Positions 1 to 7,446 of a DNA stretch of 64,000 nt are shown here, piece after piece. Within the stretch, counting starts at the first letter, position 1; every line of letters starts with the position of its first letter. The notes below the pieces were generated by a model. That model was given only the letters and a program-made list of their open reading frames with translations, ran no database searches and was not told the DNA's origin. The DNA lies in the NCBI RefSeq assembly GCF_003289965.1, contig NZ_QMBQ01000002.1, positions 62,001-126,000 of the forward strand. The letters run 5' to 3'. The position numbers and the translations under genes were made by a program. Source of the stretch: Mesorhizobium atlanticum. GTDB taxonomy: Bacteria; Pseudomonadota; Alphaproteobacteria; Rhizobiales; Rhizobiaceae.

Positions 1-36
1 GGCGGCAAGTTCCGCGAGAAGGTTCTTTTCTTTCAT
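1..36 (-). CDS. 5' end of an unidentified gene (partial)
   Basis: An ATG on the minus strand at 36-34 opens a frame that stays open to the window edge and encodes MKEKNLLAELAA. It begins 2 bp after the stop codon of the enolase-superfamily gene, which is the spacing expected for the next gene of the same operon. Only 12 residues are visible, so no family can be named, and there is no clear Shine-Dalgarno sequence in front of it. Confidence 0.35.
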   Translation of the reverse strand, partial: MKEKNLLAELAA

Positions 37-38
37 CG

Positions 39-1208
39 TCAAATACGTTGCGCGTGCGCCTCCAGGAATCGCTCGGCGATGGTGAATCCCAATCCAGGCT
101 TTTCAGGGATCGCTATCATACCGTCCTTCGCTTCGACAGTCTCCTCGACAAGGTCGTGGATCATCGGATTGGCGCCGAGCGAATATTCGATGATGAAGCT
201 GGCGGGCGAGGCGGCGCACACATGCAGCCCGGCAAAGAAGCAGGGCGCGCCGGCCCACAGATGCGGCGCAAAGCGCAGGTTGAAGGCGCTGGCGATGGTG
301 CCGATCTTCATCGCCTCGCTGATGCCGCCGCAAAAGGCCGGATCCGGCTGGAAGATGTCGGCCGATTTCAGCACCGCCAGATCGCGGAAGGCGTAGCGCG
401 TCGCCTCGCTCTCGCCGGTCGCGATCGGCGTCGAGCCCGAGGCGCGCACCTCGGCCATGCCCGGCTTGTCGTCGGCGATCACCGGCTCCTCGAACCAGGC
501 GAGGTCGAGATCGGCGGTGAGGCTGATGAAGCGCTTGGCCTCGGCGACGGTGTAGGTGCCGTGCGCGTCGACCATCAGGTCGACGTCGGGACCGATCGCT
601 TGCCTTGCTGCGCGCACGCGCGCGGCCGAAAGATGCGGGGCGCCGTCCATGGCGCCGACGCGCATCTTCAGCGCCTTGAAGCCGCCCTTGGCGATGTAGG
701 ATTGCAACTGCTCGCCGATGGCGTCGGGAGAGGCCCAGCCGCCCGAGGCATAGGCCTGCATGCGCTCGACCTTGCGGCCGCCGAGCAGCCGCCACACCGG
801 CTGCCCGAGCGACTTGCCGAGGATGTCCCACAGCGCGATGTCGACGGCGCTGATCGCCGCCACGCTCACGCCGCGCCGCGACAGCTGCGGCATGGCATGG
901 CCGGCATGCGCCGCCGTCTGGTGCCGCACGCCGTTATAGAGCATTTCCCAGATGATGCCGATATCGGCCGGATCGCGGCCGATGAGTTGCGGACCGATCT
1001 CGTGGTTGAGCATATGGACGAGCGCGCCATAGCTGCCGGCACTGCCGGCGGCGTTCTTGCCTTCGCCCCAGCCGACCAGGCCGTCATCGGTCTCGATGCG
1101 CACAATGGCGGCGTCGAACGTCGTCACCTGACCGAAGTCGCTGCGATGCTGCTTTGCGACTTCGATCGGGATACGAACCCACCAGGCCTGGACGCTTTTG
1201 ATGCGCAT
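39..1208 (-). CDS. Mandelate racemase/muconate lactonizing enzyme family protein (enolase superfamily)
   Basis: A 389-residue enolase-superfamily enzyme with an alpha+beta capping domain (about 1-130) and a TIM barrel (about 140-360). It is probably a sugar-acid dehydratase or racemase acting by Mg-assisted abstraction of the proton alpha to a carboxylate. The visible metal ligands are D214 (VDAHG), E240 (WFEEP) and E266 (GES). The catalytic dyad is D289 and H316 (APHLWAG), and the second base motif is K181-M-R183. The D-E-E-D-H spacing is identical to that of mandelate racemase, but K-x-R replaces the usual K-x-K. AAGGGA lies just before the ATG. It is downstream of, and co-directional with, the isomerase at 1264-2151 (55-bp gap), so both probably act on one carbohydrate. 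The substrate cannot be read from sequence. Confidence 0.85.
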   Translation of the reverse strand: MRIKSVQAWWVRIPIEVAKQHRSDFGQVTTFDAAIVRIETDDGLVGWGEGKNAAGSAGSYGALVHMLNHEIGPQLIGRDPADIGIIWEMLYNGVRHQTAAHAGHAMPQLSRRGVSVAAISAVDIALWDILGKSLGQPVWRLLGGRKVERMQAYASGGWASPDAIGEQLQSYIAKGGFKALKMRVGAMDGAPHLSAARVRAARQAIGPDVDLMVDAHGTYTVAEAKRFISLTADLDLAWFEEPVIADDKPGMAEVRASGSTPIATGESEATRYAFRDLAVLKSADIFQPDPAFCGGISEAMKIGTIASAFNLRFAPHLWAGAPCFFAGLHVCAASPASFIIEYSLGANPMIHDLVEETVEAKDGMIAIPEKPGLGFTIAERFLEAHAQRI

Positions 1209-1224
1209 ATTTTCCCTTCGGCCC

Positions 1225-1241
1225 TCCGCCCGCCGGGCGGA
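1225..1241. repeat. Perfect 17-bp GC palindrome between two operon genes
   Basis: TCCGCCCG and CGGGCGGA flank a single central C. The palindrome lies in the 55-bp gap between the isomerase stop and the enolase-family start. It could form a short mRNA hairpin or be a degenerate intergenic repeat. No T-run follows it, so it is not called a terminator. Confidence 0.4.
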
Positions 1242-1263
1242 AGGACAAGCTTTGATCGGAGGT

Positions 1264-2151
1264 CTACTTGATCAGGGGCAGCAGCGTTTCGGCGGTGATG
1301 CGCATCTGGTCGGTGTAGAATTTCTCCGTAAGCACGCTGGAGCCGTGGTCCTGGATGAATTTGAGCTGCTCGGGCGAGATGTCGACCGGATTGCGCTCGA
1401 CCATCTCCGGATAGGGCGCGGCCGGCGTGCGGTCGACAGGCGCGACGAATTCGTTGGTCAGCGCGCCGTCATAGCCGACTTCCTTCAGCGTGCGCACGAT
1501 CTTGGGCCAGTCGATCTGGCCAAGGCCGGCGGCGAAGCGGTTGTTGTCGGCGACATGGAAGTCGAACAGGCGCTTTCCGACCTGGCGGATCGCGTCATAG
1601 ACGTTAAATTCCTCCATATGTATGTGGTAGGCGTCGAGGCAGACGCCGCATTCGGGGCTCACCGCGTCGGCGAGCGCCAGCGCCTGGGCGCCGCGGTTGA
1701 AGAGATAGGTCTCGAAGCGGTTCAGCGGCTCGATGGCGATCCGGACGCCGACCTTCTTGGCATGGGTGAAGCATTCGCGCGTGGCGTCGACCACCCAGCC
1801 CCATTCCTCCGCCTCGGTGCCGTCCGGAACGACCTTGCCGACGGTCGCGGGCACCAGCGTAATGATCTCGCCGTCGAGCTCGCTCACCATGGTGAGCACG
1901 TCCTTGACATATTGGACCGACCGCTCACGCTGGCCCTGGTTCTTGGCGGCGAGGTTGCGTTCGCCCAGCATCAGCGTCACCGAACCCCAACAGCGGATGC
2001 CATGCTCCTTCAGGAGCGCGCGCGTCTCCTTGGTCTTGTACTGCTCGGGCTCGCCGGAAATCTCGATGGATTCGTAGCCGAACTTCTTGATGCGCTTCAG
2101 CGTCACCTCCAGCGGCTCCGCCCGCATCCAATTGTGCGTCGAAAGATGCAT
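1264..2151 (-). CDS. Sugar epimerase/isomerase, D-tagatose 3-epimerase-like TIM barrel
   Basis: A 295-residue xylose-isomerase-like TIM-barrel protein. The four metal ligands of ketose 3-epimerases appear as E141 (in EPLNRFETY), D173 (CLDAYHIH), H199 (DFHVADN) and E234 (TNEF). The LNRFETY segment is typical of the D-tagatose/D-psicose 3-epimerase branch, so a 3-epimerase of free ketoses or a related inositol or sugar-acid isomerase is likely. The start is supported by GGAAGGA about 6 nt upstream of the ATG. It is the first gene of the minus-strand arm, divergent from a second isomerase gene across about 400 bp, and is followed by the enolase-family gene. The true substrate is unknown. Confidence 0.83.
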   Translation of the reverse strand: MHLSTHNWMRAEPLEVTLKRIKKFGYESIEISGEPEQYKTKETRALLKEHGIRCWGSVTLMLGERNLAAKNQGQRERSVQYVKDVLTMVSELDGEIITLVPATVGKVVPDGTEAEEWGWVVDATRECFTHAKKVGVRIAIEPLNRFETYLFNRGAQALALADAVSPECGVCLDAYHIHMEEFNVYDAIRQVGKRLFDFHVADNNRFAAGLGQIDWPKIVRTLKEVGYDGALTNEFVAPVDRTPAAPYPEMVERNPVDISPEQLKFIQDHGSSVLTEKFYTDQMRITAETLLPLIK

Positions 2152-2552
2152 GGTCTATCCTTCCCAGAATTCGCCTGTCACATTTTACCCCGCGACGCCT
2201 CCCACAGAGGCGGCCGCACGTTTCCTCCCCAAGGCGTTGCCAGCATTTTCCTCGAAACTGGTTCGACCAATTGGGCCTGCCATGACCTCTACAGCAAATT
2301 TTAATATACGGCAAGAAGCGGACAGGTGACACTGATTGCTCTGATCAATCCCATGATTTTGCGAGGAAATTTTGCTCGATTGACAGCAAGGTTGGCGTCC
2401 GTTCGGGGTTTTCAGGCGCTTGACCGAATTATGAGATTTGGTAATACCAGAATGGCATGGCGTTTAGATACCGTCAGGACTGACCAAACAGGCTGGCCCT
2501 CGCTCCAATCGGCGCTATGCTTGGTCGCGAAAACAAGAGAGGGAGGATGCCG
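2152..2552. other. Divergent intergenic region (about 400 bp) with promoter and operator
   Basis: This region separates two divergently transcribed catabolic gene groups and has no credible ORF. It contains the ribosome-binding site of the minus-strand isomerase (GGAAGGA at its left edge), a small hairpin with arms CGCCTC/GAGGCG at 2196-2212 in that gene's leader, and a plus-strand promoter with an overlapping dyad near 2420-2449, listed separately. The right edge carries GAGGGAGG, the ribosome-binding site of the plus-strand isomerase. Confidence 0.6.
2420..2449 (+). promoter_or_regulatory. Putative promoter with overlapping TGGTAATACCA operator
   Basis: A -35-like TTGACC (2420-2425) is followed after 16 bp by TAATAC (2442-2447). 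The perfect 11-bp dyad TGGTA-A-TACCA (2439-2449) covers the -10 element. TGGTA/TACCA half-sites are typical of GntR-family operators such as ExuR/UxuR. A repressor bound here would block the plus-strand sugar operon. The regulator is not identified. Confidence 0.45.
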
Positions 2553-3608
2553 ATGCCGACGACGATGAAGGGTCCCGGCCTGTTTCTGGCGCAGTTCGCG
2601 GGCGACGCCGCACCGTTCAATTCACTGGCTTCGATCACCAAATGGGCGGCCGGCCTCGGTTATAAGGGTGTGCAGATCCCGACCTGGGACGGACGCCTGT
2701 TCGACCTCGAGAAAGCAGCCTCGTCGAAAGCCTATTGCGACGAGGTGAAAGGCATCTGCGCGGACGCGGGCGTCGAGATCACCGAATTGTCGACGCATCT
2801 GCAGGGGCAACTGGTGGCGGTGCATCCCGCCTATGACGCGCAGATGGACGGCTTCGCGCCGGCATCGGTGCACAACAATCCCAAGGCGCGCCAGAAATGG
2901 GCCGTCGAACAGATGAAGTTCGGCGCCAAGGCATCGCGCAATCTCGGGCTGAACGCGTCGGTGTCGTTCACCGGCTCGCTGGCCTTCCCTTACCTCTATC
3001 CGTTCCCGCAGCGGCCGGCGGGGCTGATCGAGGAGGCCTTCGGAGAGCTCGGCAAGCGCTGGAAGCCGATCCTCGACGTCTATGAGGACAATGGCGTCGA
3101 TGTCGGCTACGAGATCCACCCTTCAGAGGACGTGTTCGACGGCGCGACCTTCGAGATGTTCCTCGACGCGGTCGGCGGGCACAAGCGCTGCAACATCAAT
3201 TACGACCCGTCGCATTTCCTCCTGCAGCAGCTCGACTATCTCGAGTTCATCGATATCTACCACGAGCGGATCAAGGCCTTCCACGTCAAGGATGCCGAGT
3301 TCAACCCGACCGGACGGCAAGGTGTCTATTCCGGCTATCAGGGCTGGGTGAACCGGGCAGGCCGCTTCCGCTCGCTTGGCGACGGGCAGGTGGATTTCGG
3401 CGGCATCTTCTCAAAACTCACCCAGTACAATTACGATTCCTGGGCGGTGCTGGAATGGGAATGCTGCCTGAAGCATCCCGAGGACGGCGCCGCCGAAGGC
3501 GCGCCTTTCATCCAGCACCACATCATCCGGGTGACCGAGAAGGCCTTCGACGATTTCGCCGCCGGCACGACCGACAAGAAGCTGCTGCGCGCAATGATGG
3601 GGATTTGA
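2553..3608 (+). CDS. Sugar phosphate isomerase/epimerase family TIM-barrel protein
   Basis: A 351-residue protein of the xylose-isomerase-like TIM-barrel superfamily. Residues resembling metal ligands sit in YEIHPSEDVF, NINYDPSHF, IKAFHVKDAEF and VLEWECC, the order expected for this fold. GGGAGG lies 6 nt before the second in-frame ATG (2553), which decides this start; ATGs at 2547 and 2568 are alternatives. It is the first gene of a plus-strand run followed by a Gfo/Idh/MocA dehydrogenase and a tagatose-epimerase homologue, an arrangement typical of inositol and rare-sugar catabolism. It is longer than the other two isomerases here and belongs to a different branch, so an isomerase or lyase acting on the dehydrogenase's keto product is a reasonable guess. 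Confidence 0.8.
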   Translation: MPTTMKGPGLFLAQFAGDAAPFNSLASITKWAAGLGYKGVQIPTWDGRLFDLEKAASSKAYCDEVKGICADAGVEITELSTHLQGQLVAVHPAYDAQMDGFAPASVHNNPKARQKWAVEQMKFGAKASRNLGLNASVSFTGSLAFPYLYPFPQRPAGLIEEAFGELGKRWKPILDVYEDNGVDVGYEIHPSEDVFDGATFEMFLDAVGGHKRCNINYDPSHFLLQQLDYLEFIDIYHERIKAFHVKDAEFNPTGRQGVYSGYQGWVNRAGRFRSLGDGQVDFGGIFSKLTQYNYDSWAVLEWECCLKHPEDGAAEGAPFIQHHIIRVTEKAFDDFAAGTTDKKLLRAMMGI

Positions 3609-3615
3609 CGCGATT

Positions 3616-3738
3616 TACCCTCCCCCTTGAGGGGAGGGTGGCCCGATGGGCCGGGTGGGGTCGGTTCACGCCGCGCTCCACGCCGGGCGACCCCACCCGA
3701 TCCGCTGCGCGGATCGACCTCCCCTCAAGGGGAAGGTG
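3616..3738. repeat. Palindromic intergenic repeat, family A (TACCCTCCCC type)
   Basis: A 123-bp imperfect inverted repeat. The left end TACCCTCCCCCTTGAGGGG mirrors the right end CCTCCCCTCAAGGGGAAGG, with GC-rich inner arms. A close copy forms the 3' end of phnJ (13399-13517). Here the element fills the gap between the isomerase stop and the ribosome-binding site of the dehydrogenase gene. Confidence 0.8.
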
Positions 3739-3762
3739 ACAAACAAGAGGAGAGGACGAAAA

Positions 3763-4950
3763 ATGGTCGGCGCATCGAAGTCGGAAACGGGAGGCGGCCC
3801 GATCCGCTACGGCATGGTTGGCGGCGGGCAGGGCGCCTTCATCGGCGCGGTGCATCGCATCGCGGCGCGCATGGACAATGATTTCGTGCTGGTGGCCGGC
3901 GCGCTGTCGTCGGACCCGGCGCGGGCGAAGGCTTCCGCCGCCGAGCTCGGGCTCGATCCGGCGCGCAGCTACGGCTCCTATGCGGAGATGGCCAAGGCCG
4001 AAGCCAAGCGTCCCGACGGCATCGAAGCGGTGGCGATCGTCACCCCCAACAATGTGCACGTGCCCGCGGCCAAGGCCTTCCTCGAGGCCGGCATACACGT
4101 CATCTGCGACAAGCCGCTGGCGACGTCGCTCGCCGAGGCGAAGAAGCTTGCCGCCCTGGTCGAGAAGACCGGCAAGGTGTTCGTGCTGACCCACAACTAC
4201 ACCGCCTATCCGATGATCAGGCAGGCGCGCGAGATGGTGGCCAAGGGCCAGCTTGGCGACATCCGCATCGTGCAGTCGGAATATCCGCAGGACTGGCTGA
4301 CCGAGGACCTCGCCGCCACCGGACAGAAGCAGGCCTCGTGGCGTTCCGACCCCAAGCAGGCCGGCGCCGGCGGGGCGCTCGGCGACATCGGCACGCATGC
4401 CTACAATCTCGCCCGCTTCGTGTCCGGGCTGGAGCTGGATACTTTGTCGGCTGATCTCGACGCTTTCGTGCCGGGCCGCCAGCTCGACGACAATGTCAAC
4501 GTCATGCTGCGCTTCAAGCCTGTCGGCAACAAGCATCCGGCCAAGGGCATGATCTGGGCAAGCCAGGTCGCGCCCGGCCATGAGAACGGGCTGAAGCTGC
4601 GCATCTATGGCTCGAAGGGTGGGCTGGAATGGGTGCAGGCCGATCCGAACTATCTCTGGTACACGCCGTTCGGCCAGCCGAAGCAGCTGCTCACGCGGGC
4701 CGGCGCTGGTGCGATGCCGGTCGCGGCGCGTGTGACCCGTGTGCCGTCCGGCCATCCGGAAGGCTATCTCGAAGGCTTTGCCAACGTCTACCAGGAAGCC
4801 GCGCGCGCCATCCGCGCGGCGCGCCGGAAGGGCGGCAAGCCGGCCAGGGACGTGGTCTTCCCGACGATCGCGGACGGTGTCGAAGGCATGGCCTTCATCG
4901 AAGCCTGCGTGAAGTCGTCGAAGAAGAATGGGGCGTGGACGAAACTGTAG
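3763..4950 (+). CDS. Gfo/Idh/MocA family NAD(P)-dependent oxidoreductase
   Basis: A 395-residue oxidoreductase. The N-terminal Rossmann fold has the nucleotide-binding loop VGGGQGAFIG (about 19-28), and the ICDKPLA segment matches the conserved EKP-type lysine motif. The C-terminal substrate domain contains GALGDIGTHAYN with the usual Asp and His. Such enzymes oxidise or reduce a sugar or inositol hydroxyl in the cytoplasm. The start is chosen at the ATG preceded by AAGAGGAGAGG; an in-frame start further upstream would lie inside the repeat element and is unlikely. The flanking isomerase/epimerase genes suggest it generates or consumes a keto-sugar in the same pathway. The substrate is unknown. 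Confidence 0.85.
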   Translation: MVGASKSETGGGPIRYGMVGGGQGAFIGAVHRIAARMDNDFVLVAGALSSDPARAKASAAELGLDPARSYGSYAEMAKAEAKRPDGIEAVAIVTPNNVHVPAAKAFLEAGIHVICDKPLATSLAEAKKLAALVEKTGKVFVLTHNYTAYPMIRQAREMVAKGQLGDIRIVQSEYPQDWLTEDLAATGQKQASWRSDPKQAGAGGALGDIGTHAYNLARFVSGLELDTLSADLDAFVPGRQLDDNVNVMLRFKPVGNKHPAKGMIWASQVAPGHENGLKLRIYGSKGGLEWVQADPNYLWYTPFGQPKQLLTRAGAGAMPVAARVTRVPSGHPEGYLEGFANVYQEAARAIRAARRKGGKPARDVVFPTIADGVEGMAFIEACVKSSKKNGAWTKL

Positions 4951-4975
4951 GGCGGCTGCGTCGTTTAACGGAGTC

Positions 4976-5118
4976 CCCCCTCACCCGGATTGCCAACCGA
5001 ATTGCGAAGGGCAATTCGGGGCAATCCGACCTCTCCCCGAGGGGAGAGGAGGGCGCCGGCGCCCTGCCTCTTCTCCCCACCGGGGAGAAGGTGGCCGCGA
5101 AGCGGCCGGATGAGGGGG
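4976..5118. repeat. Palindromic intergenic repeat with CCCCCTCACCCGG ends
   Basis: Ends CCCCCTCACCCGG (4976-4988) and CCGGATGAGGGGG (5106-5118) form imperfect inverted arms. Several inner palindromes include GACCTCTCCCCGAGGGGAG and TCTCCCCACCGGGGAGAAGG. It resembles the mosaic repeats of rhizobial intergenic regions and is related in style to family A but not identical. It fills the gap before the tagatose-epimerase-like gene and makes the upstream in-frame start spurious. Confidence 0.75.
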
Positions 5119-5163
5119 AGTGTGACGCGCAAGCGCTGGCCGCCAAGCGGGGGAGGGGTGTCG

Positions 5164-6015
5164 ATGAAAATCGGCATGTGCATGTTCTTGTGGACCACCA
5201 GCGTCTCGAAGAAGCACGAGGCGCTCTTGAAGGACATCAAGGCGACCGGTTTCGACGGCGTCGAGATACCGGTCTTTGTTGGCTCACCGGACGACTACAA
5301 GAAGCTCGGCGAGATGCTCGACCGCATTGGCCTTGAGCGCACCGCGGTCTCGGCGATGGGCGATCCGGCGATGAACCTGATCTCGCCGGATGCCGCGACG
5401 CGCAAAGCCGGCATCGACTACATGAAATGGGCGATCGACTGCAGCGCGGCCCTCGGCGCCAACAGGCTGAGCGGGCCGCTGCATTCGACGCTCGGCGCCT
5501 TTTCCGGCAGCGGGCCAACGGCTGCCGAGAAGAAGCGCTCGATCGCCTCGCAGCGTGCCATCGGCGACCATGCCGGCAAGAAGGGCGTGACTATTGGGCT
5601 CGAAGCGCTCAACCGCTTCGAATGTTATCTGGTCAACACTATGGCCGACCTGTCGGAACATATCGACGCGATCGACCGGCCGCACATCAAGGCGATGTAC
5701 GACACGTTTCACGCCAATATCGAGGAGGCCGATCCGATCGGCGCCTATACCAAGCATCACCGCAATATCGTTCACATACACATTTCAGAGAACGATCGCG
5801 GCGTGCCGGGGCGTGGCAACATCCCGTGGAAGGAGACTTTCTCCGCCATCCGCAAGAGTGGCTATGACGACTGGCTGACGATCGAGTCGTTTGGCCGCTC
5901 ACTGAAGGACCTGGCGGCGGCGACCAAGGTGTGGCGCGATTTCGCGGAGAGCCCGGAGGCGGTTTACCGCAAGGGGTACAGGCATATCAGGGATGGGTGG
6001 AAGAAGGCGGCTTAG
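5164..6015 (+). CDS. D-tagatose 3-epimerase/D-psicose 3-epimerase family protein
   Basis: A 283-residue TIM-barrel epimerase interconverting ketoses or ketose-like compounds at C3. The predicted metal ligands E147 (EALNRFE), D180 (YDTFHAN), H206 (HIHISE) and E241 (IESFG) have the same mutual spacing as E152, D185, H211 and E246 of Pseudomonas cichorii D-tagatose 3-epimerase. The loop VPGRGNIPW also matches that enzyme's VPGKG-type loop. GGGAGGGG just upstream decides the ATG at 5164. It is the third gene of the plus-strand sugar run, after a Gfo/Idh/MocA dehydrogenase. It could act on a free ketose or on an inositol-derived or 3-keto sugar; the fold and chemistry are well supported and the substrate is not. 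Confidence 0.88.
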   Translation: MKIGMCMFLWTTSVSKKHEALLKDIKATGFDGVEIPVFVGSPDDYKKLGEMLDRIGLERTAVSAMGDPAMNLISPDAATRKAGIDYMKWAIDCSAALGANRLSGPLHSTLGAFSGSGPTAAEKKRSIASQRAIGDHAGKKGVTIGLEALNRFECYLVNTMADLSEHIDAIDRPHIKAMYDTFHANIEEADPIGAYTKHHRNIVHIHISENDRGVPGRGNIPWKETFSAIRKSGYDDWLTIESFGRSLKDLAAATKVWRDFAESPEAVYRKGYRHIRDGWKKAA

Positions 6016-6077
6016 GATGCGTCACCCGGCGGGCGTCGCGATCCCGCCGACCCTTCGCGTCATTCCGCGGCGACGAG

Positions 6078-7445
6078 CTACCCCCGCTCGGCCTGCAGCC
6101 GGTTGTAATCATGCAGCGTGCGGCTGAGCCTGCGGCGCAGGAAGTTCGAGATGTTGTCGAAGATGAAGACGACGAGCAGCGTCAAGAGCACCATGTAGAA
6201 GACGTTGGCCCAGTTCGAATTGGTGCGCATGGCTTCCCACAGCTTCAGGCCGATGCCGCCGGCGCCGACGGCGCCGATGATGGTGGCGCCGCGGGTGTTG
6301 GATTCCCACTGGTAGAGCGTCTGGCTGATGAAGACCGGCACCACTTCCGGCAGCACGCCGTAGCGCTGCACCAAAATCTCGTTGGCGCCGGTCGACAGCA
6401 CGCCTTCGCGCGGCTTGTCGTCGATGTTCTCCAGCGCCTCGGAATAGGTTTTGCCGAGCGTGCCGATCTCGGTGAAGAAGATCGCGGCGCTGCCGGCCAG
6501 CGGTCCCGGGCCGAAGGCGCGGGTGAAGAACAGCGCCCAGATCAGCATGTCGACCGAGCGCATGAAATCGAAGAAGCGTTTCAGCACCTGGCTCAGAACG
6601 CCGCTTGGCGTGATGTTGCGGGCGGCGAAGAAGGCGAGCGGAAAGGCGACGATGCCGCCGAGCAGCGTGCCGAGGAACGCCATGACGATGGTCTGCAGCA
6701 GCTTCGTCCACACGTCGCCGTGCTGCCACTGCGCGTTGTTCCAGAAATTGTCGGCGGCCAGAGCGAGGTTCGACGTGCCGGGCTTGAGTTCCGGCCCGGA
6801 GACGATCAGCGAGATGACTTCGCTATAGGGTTTGCCGAAGAAGGGCGAGCGGGTGTCGAAGACGAAGTTCGCCCAGCCGAGGAAGCGCTTGCGTACCTTG
6901 ACGCGGTCGACGGTGACGCGCACCTCGCCGACAAAGCCAAGCTTGGCGACGATCTCGTCGTCATGGACGGTCACCCAGTCGGGTACCGTACCTGTGATCA
7001 CCGACTTGCCGCCGGTCAGCACTATCGGCACGGTCACGCCGTTGGCCGTGATCGCCGCCCTGGTCTTGTCGAAGGTCACGGATTTGGCATCGCCGTCGAT
7101 CTGCACGGTGTAGGTGCCGTCGGGATTCTTGATCACCCAATCCGGGTTGGGGTGTTCGCCGAGCGCGGAGAAGCGTGGGTATTTCGGCGTGATCTCGGGC
7201 TGGTCGAGGCGGAACTCCGGCTGCAGGTCGTAGCTGATCCATTGCGACAGGAAGAGCGGCAGGCGCTCCCAATGCGACTCGCGCAGCACCTGCGGCAGGC
7301 TGAAGAACCACAAGGCATAGCCAAGATAGAGCACCGTGCCAGCGATCAAGAGCACCGGCCAGAAGCGCTTGTAGGCCGGCCGCTGGAAGATCTGCGGATG
7401 GCGGGTTTCGATGGCGCGAATTTCGTCTGCGGTAATCGTCGACAT
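6078..7445 (-). CDS. phnE: Phosphonate ABC transporter permease, long form (PhnE2)
   Basis: An inner-membrane permease of the phosphonate importer, 455 residues. One membrane segment lies near the N-terminus (about 29-50), followed by a roughly 170-residue non-membrane segment (about 55-220) that is probably periplasmic. The usual PhnE permease core then contains the coupling motif EALENIDDKPREGVL and the conserved TIIGAVGAGGIG loop. Ordinary PhnE proteins are about 260-320 residues, so the inserted domain makes this the long PhnE2 type seen in rhizobia. It starts 1 bp after the PhnE1 stop and should form a heterodimeric channel with it, powered by PhnC and fed by PhnD. Confidence 0.92.
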   Translation of the reverse strand: MSTITADEIRAIETRHPQIFQRPAYKRFWPVLLIAGTVLYLGYALWFFSLPQVLRESHWERLPLFLSQWISYDLQPEFRLDQPEITPKYPRFSALGEHPNPDWVIKNPDGTYTVQIDGDAKSVTFDKTRAAITANGVTVPIVLTGGKSVITGTVPDWVTVHDDEIVAKLGFVGEVRVTVDRVKVRKRFLGWANFVFDTRSPFFGKPYSEVISLIVSGPELKPGTSNLALAADNFWNNAQWQHGDVWTKLLQTIVMAFLGTLLGGIVAFPLAFFAARNITPSGVLSQVLKRFFDFMRSVDMLIWALFFTRAFGPGPLAGSAAIFFTEIGTLGKTYSEALENIDDKPREGVLSTGANEILVQRYGVLPEVVPVFISQTLYQWESNTRGATIIGAVGAGGIGLKLWEAMRTNSNWANVFYMVLLTLLVVFIFDNISNFLRRRLSRTLHDYNRLQAERG

Positions 7446-7446
7446 G

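Noticed and set aside
4990-5163. N-terminal extension of the tagatose-epimerase-like protein
   Set aside because: It is encoded by the palindromic repeat; a strong ribosome-binding site lies before the internal ATG at 5164, which also restores the family N-terminus.
6028-6049. GGCGGG/CCCGCC hairpin between the epimerase gene and phnE2 as a terminator
   Set aside because: No U-run in either direction; kept only as possible weak structure between convergent genes.
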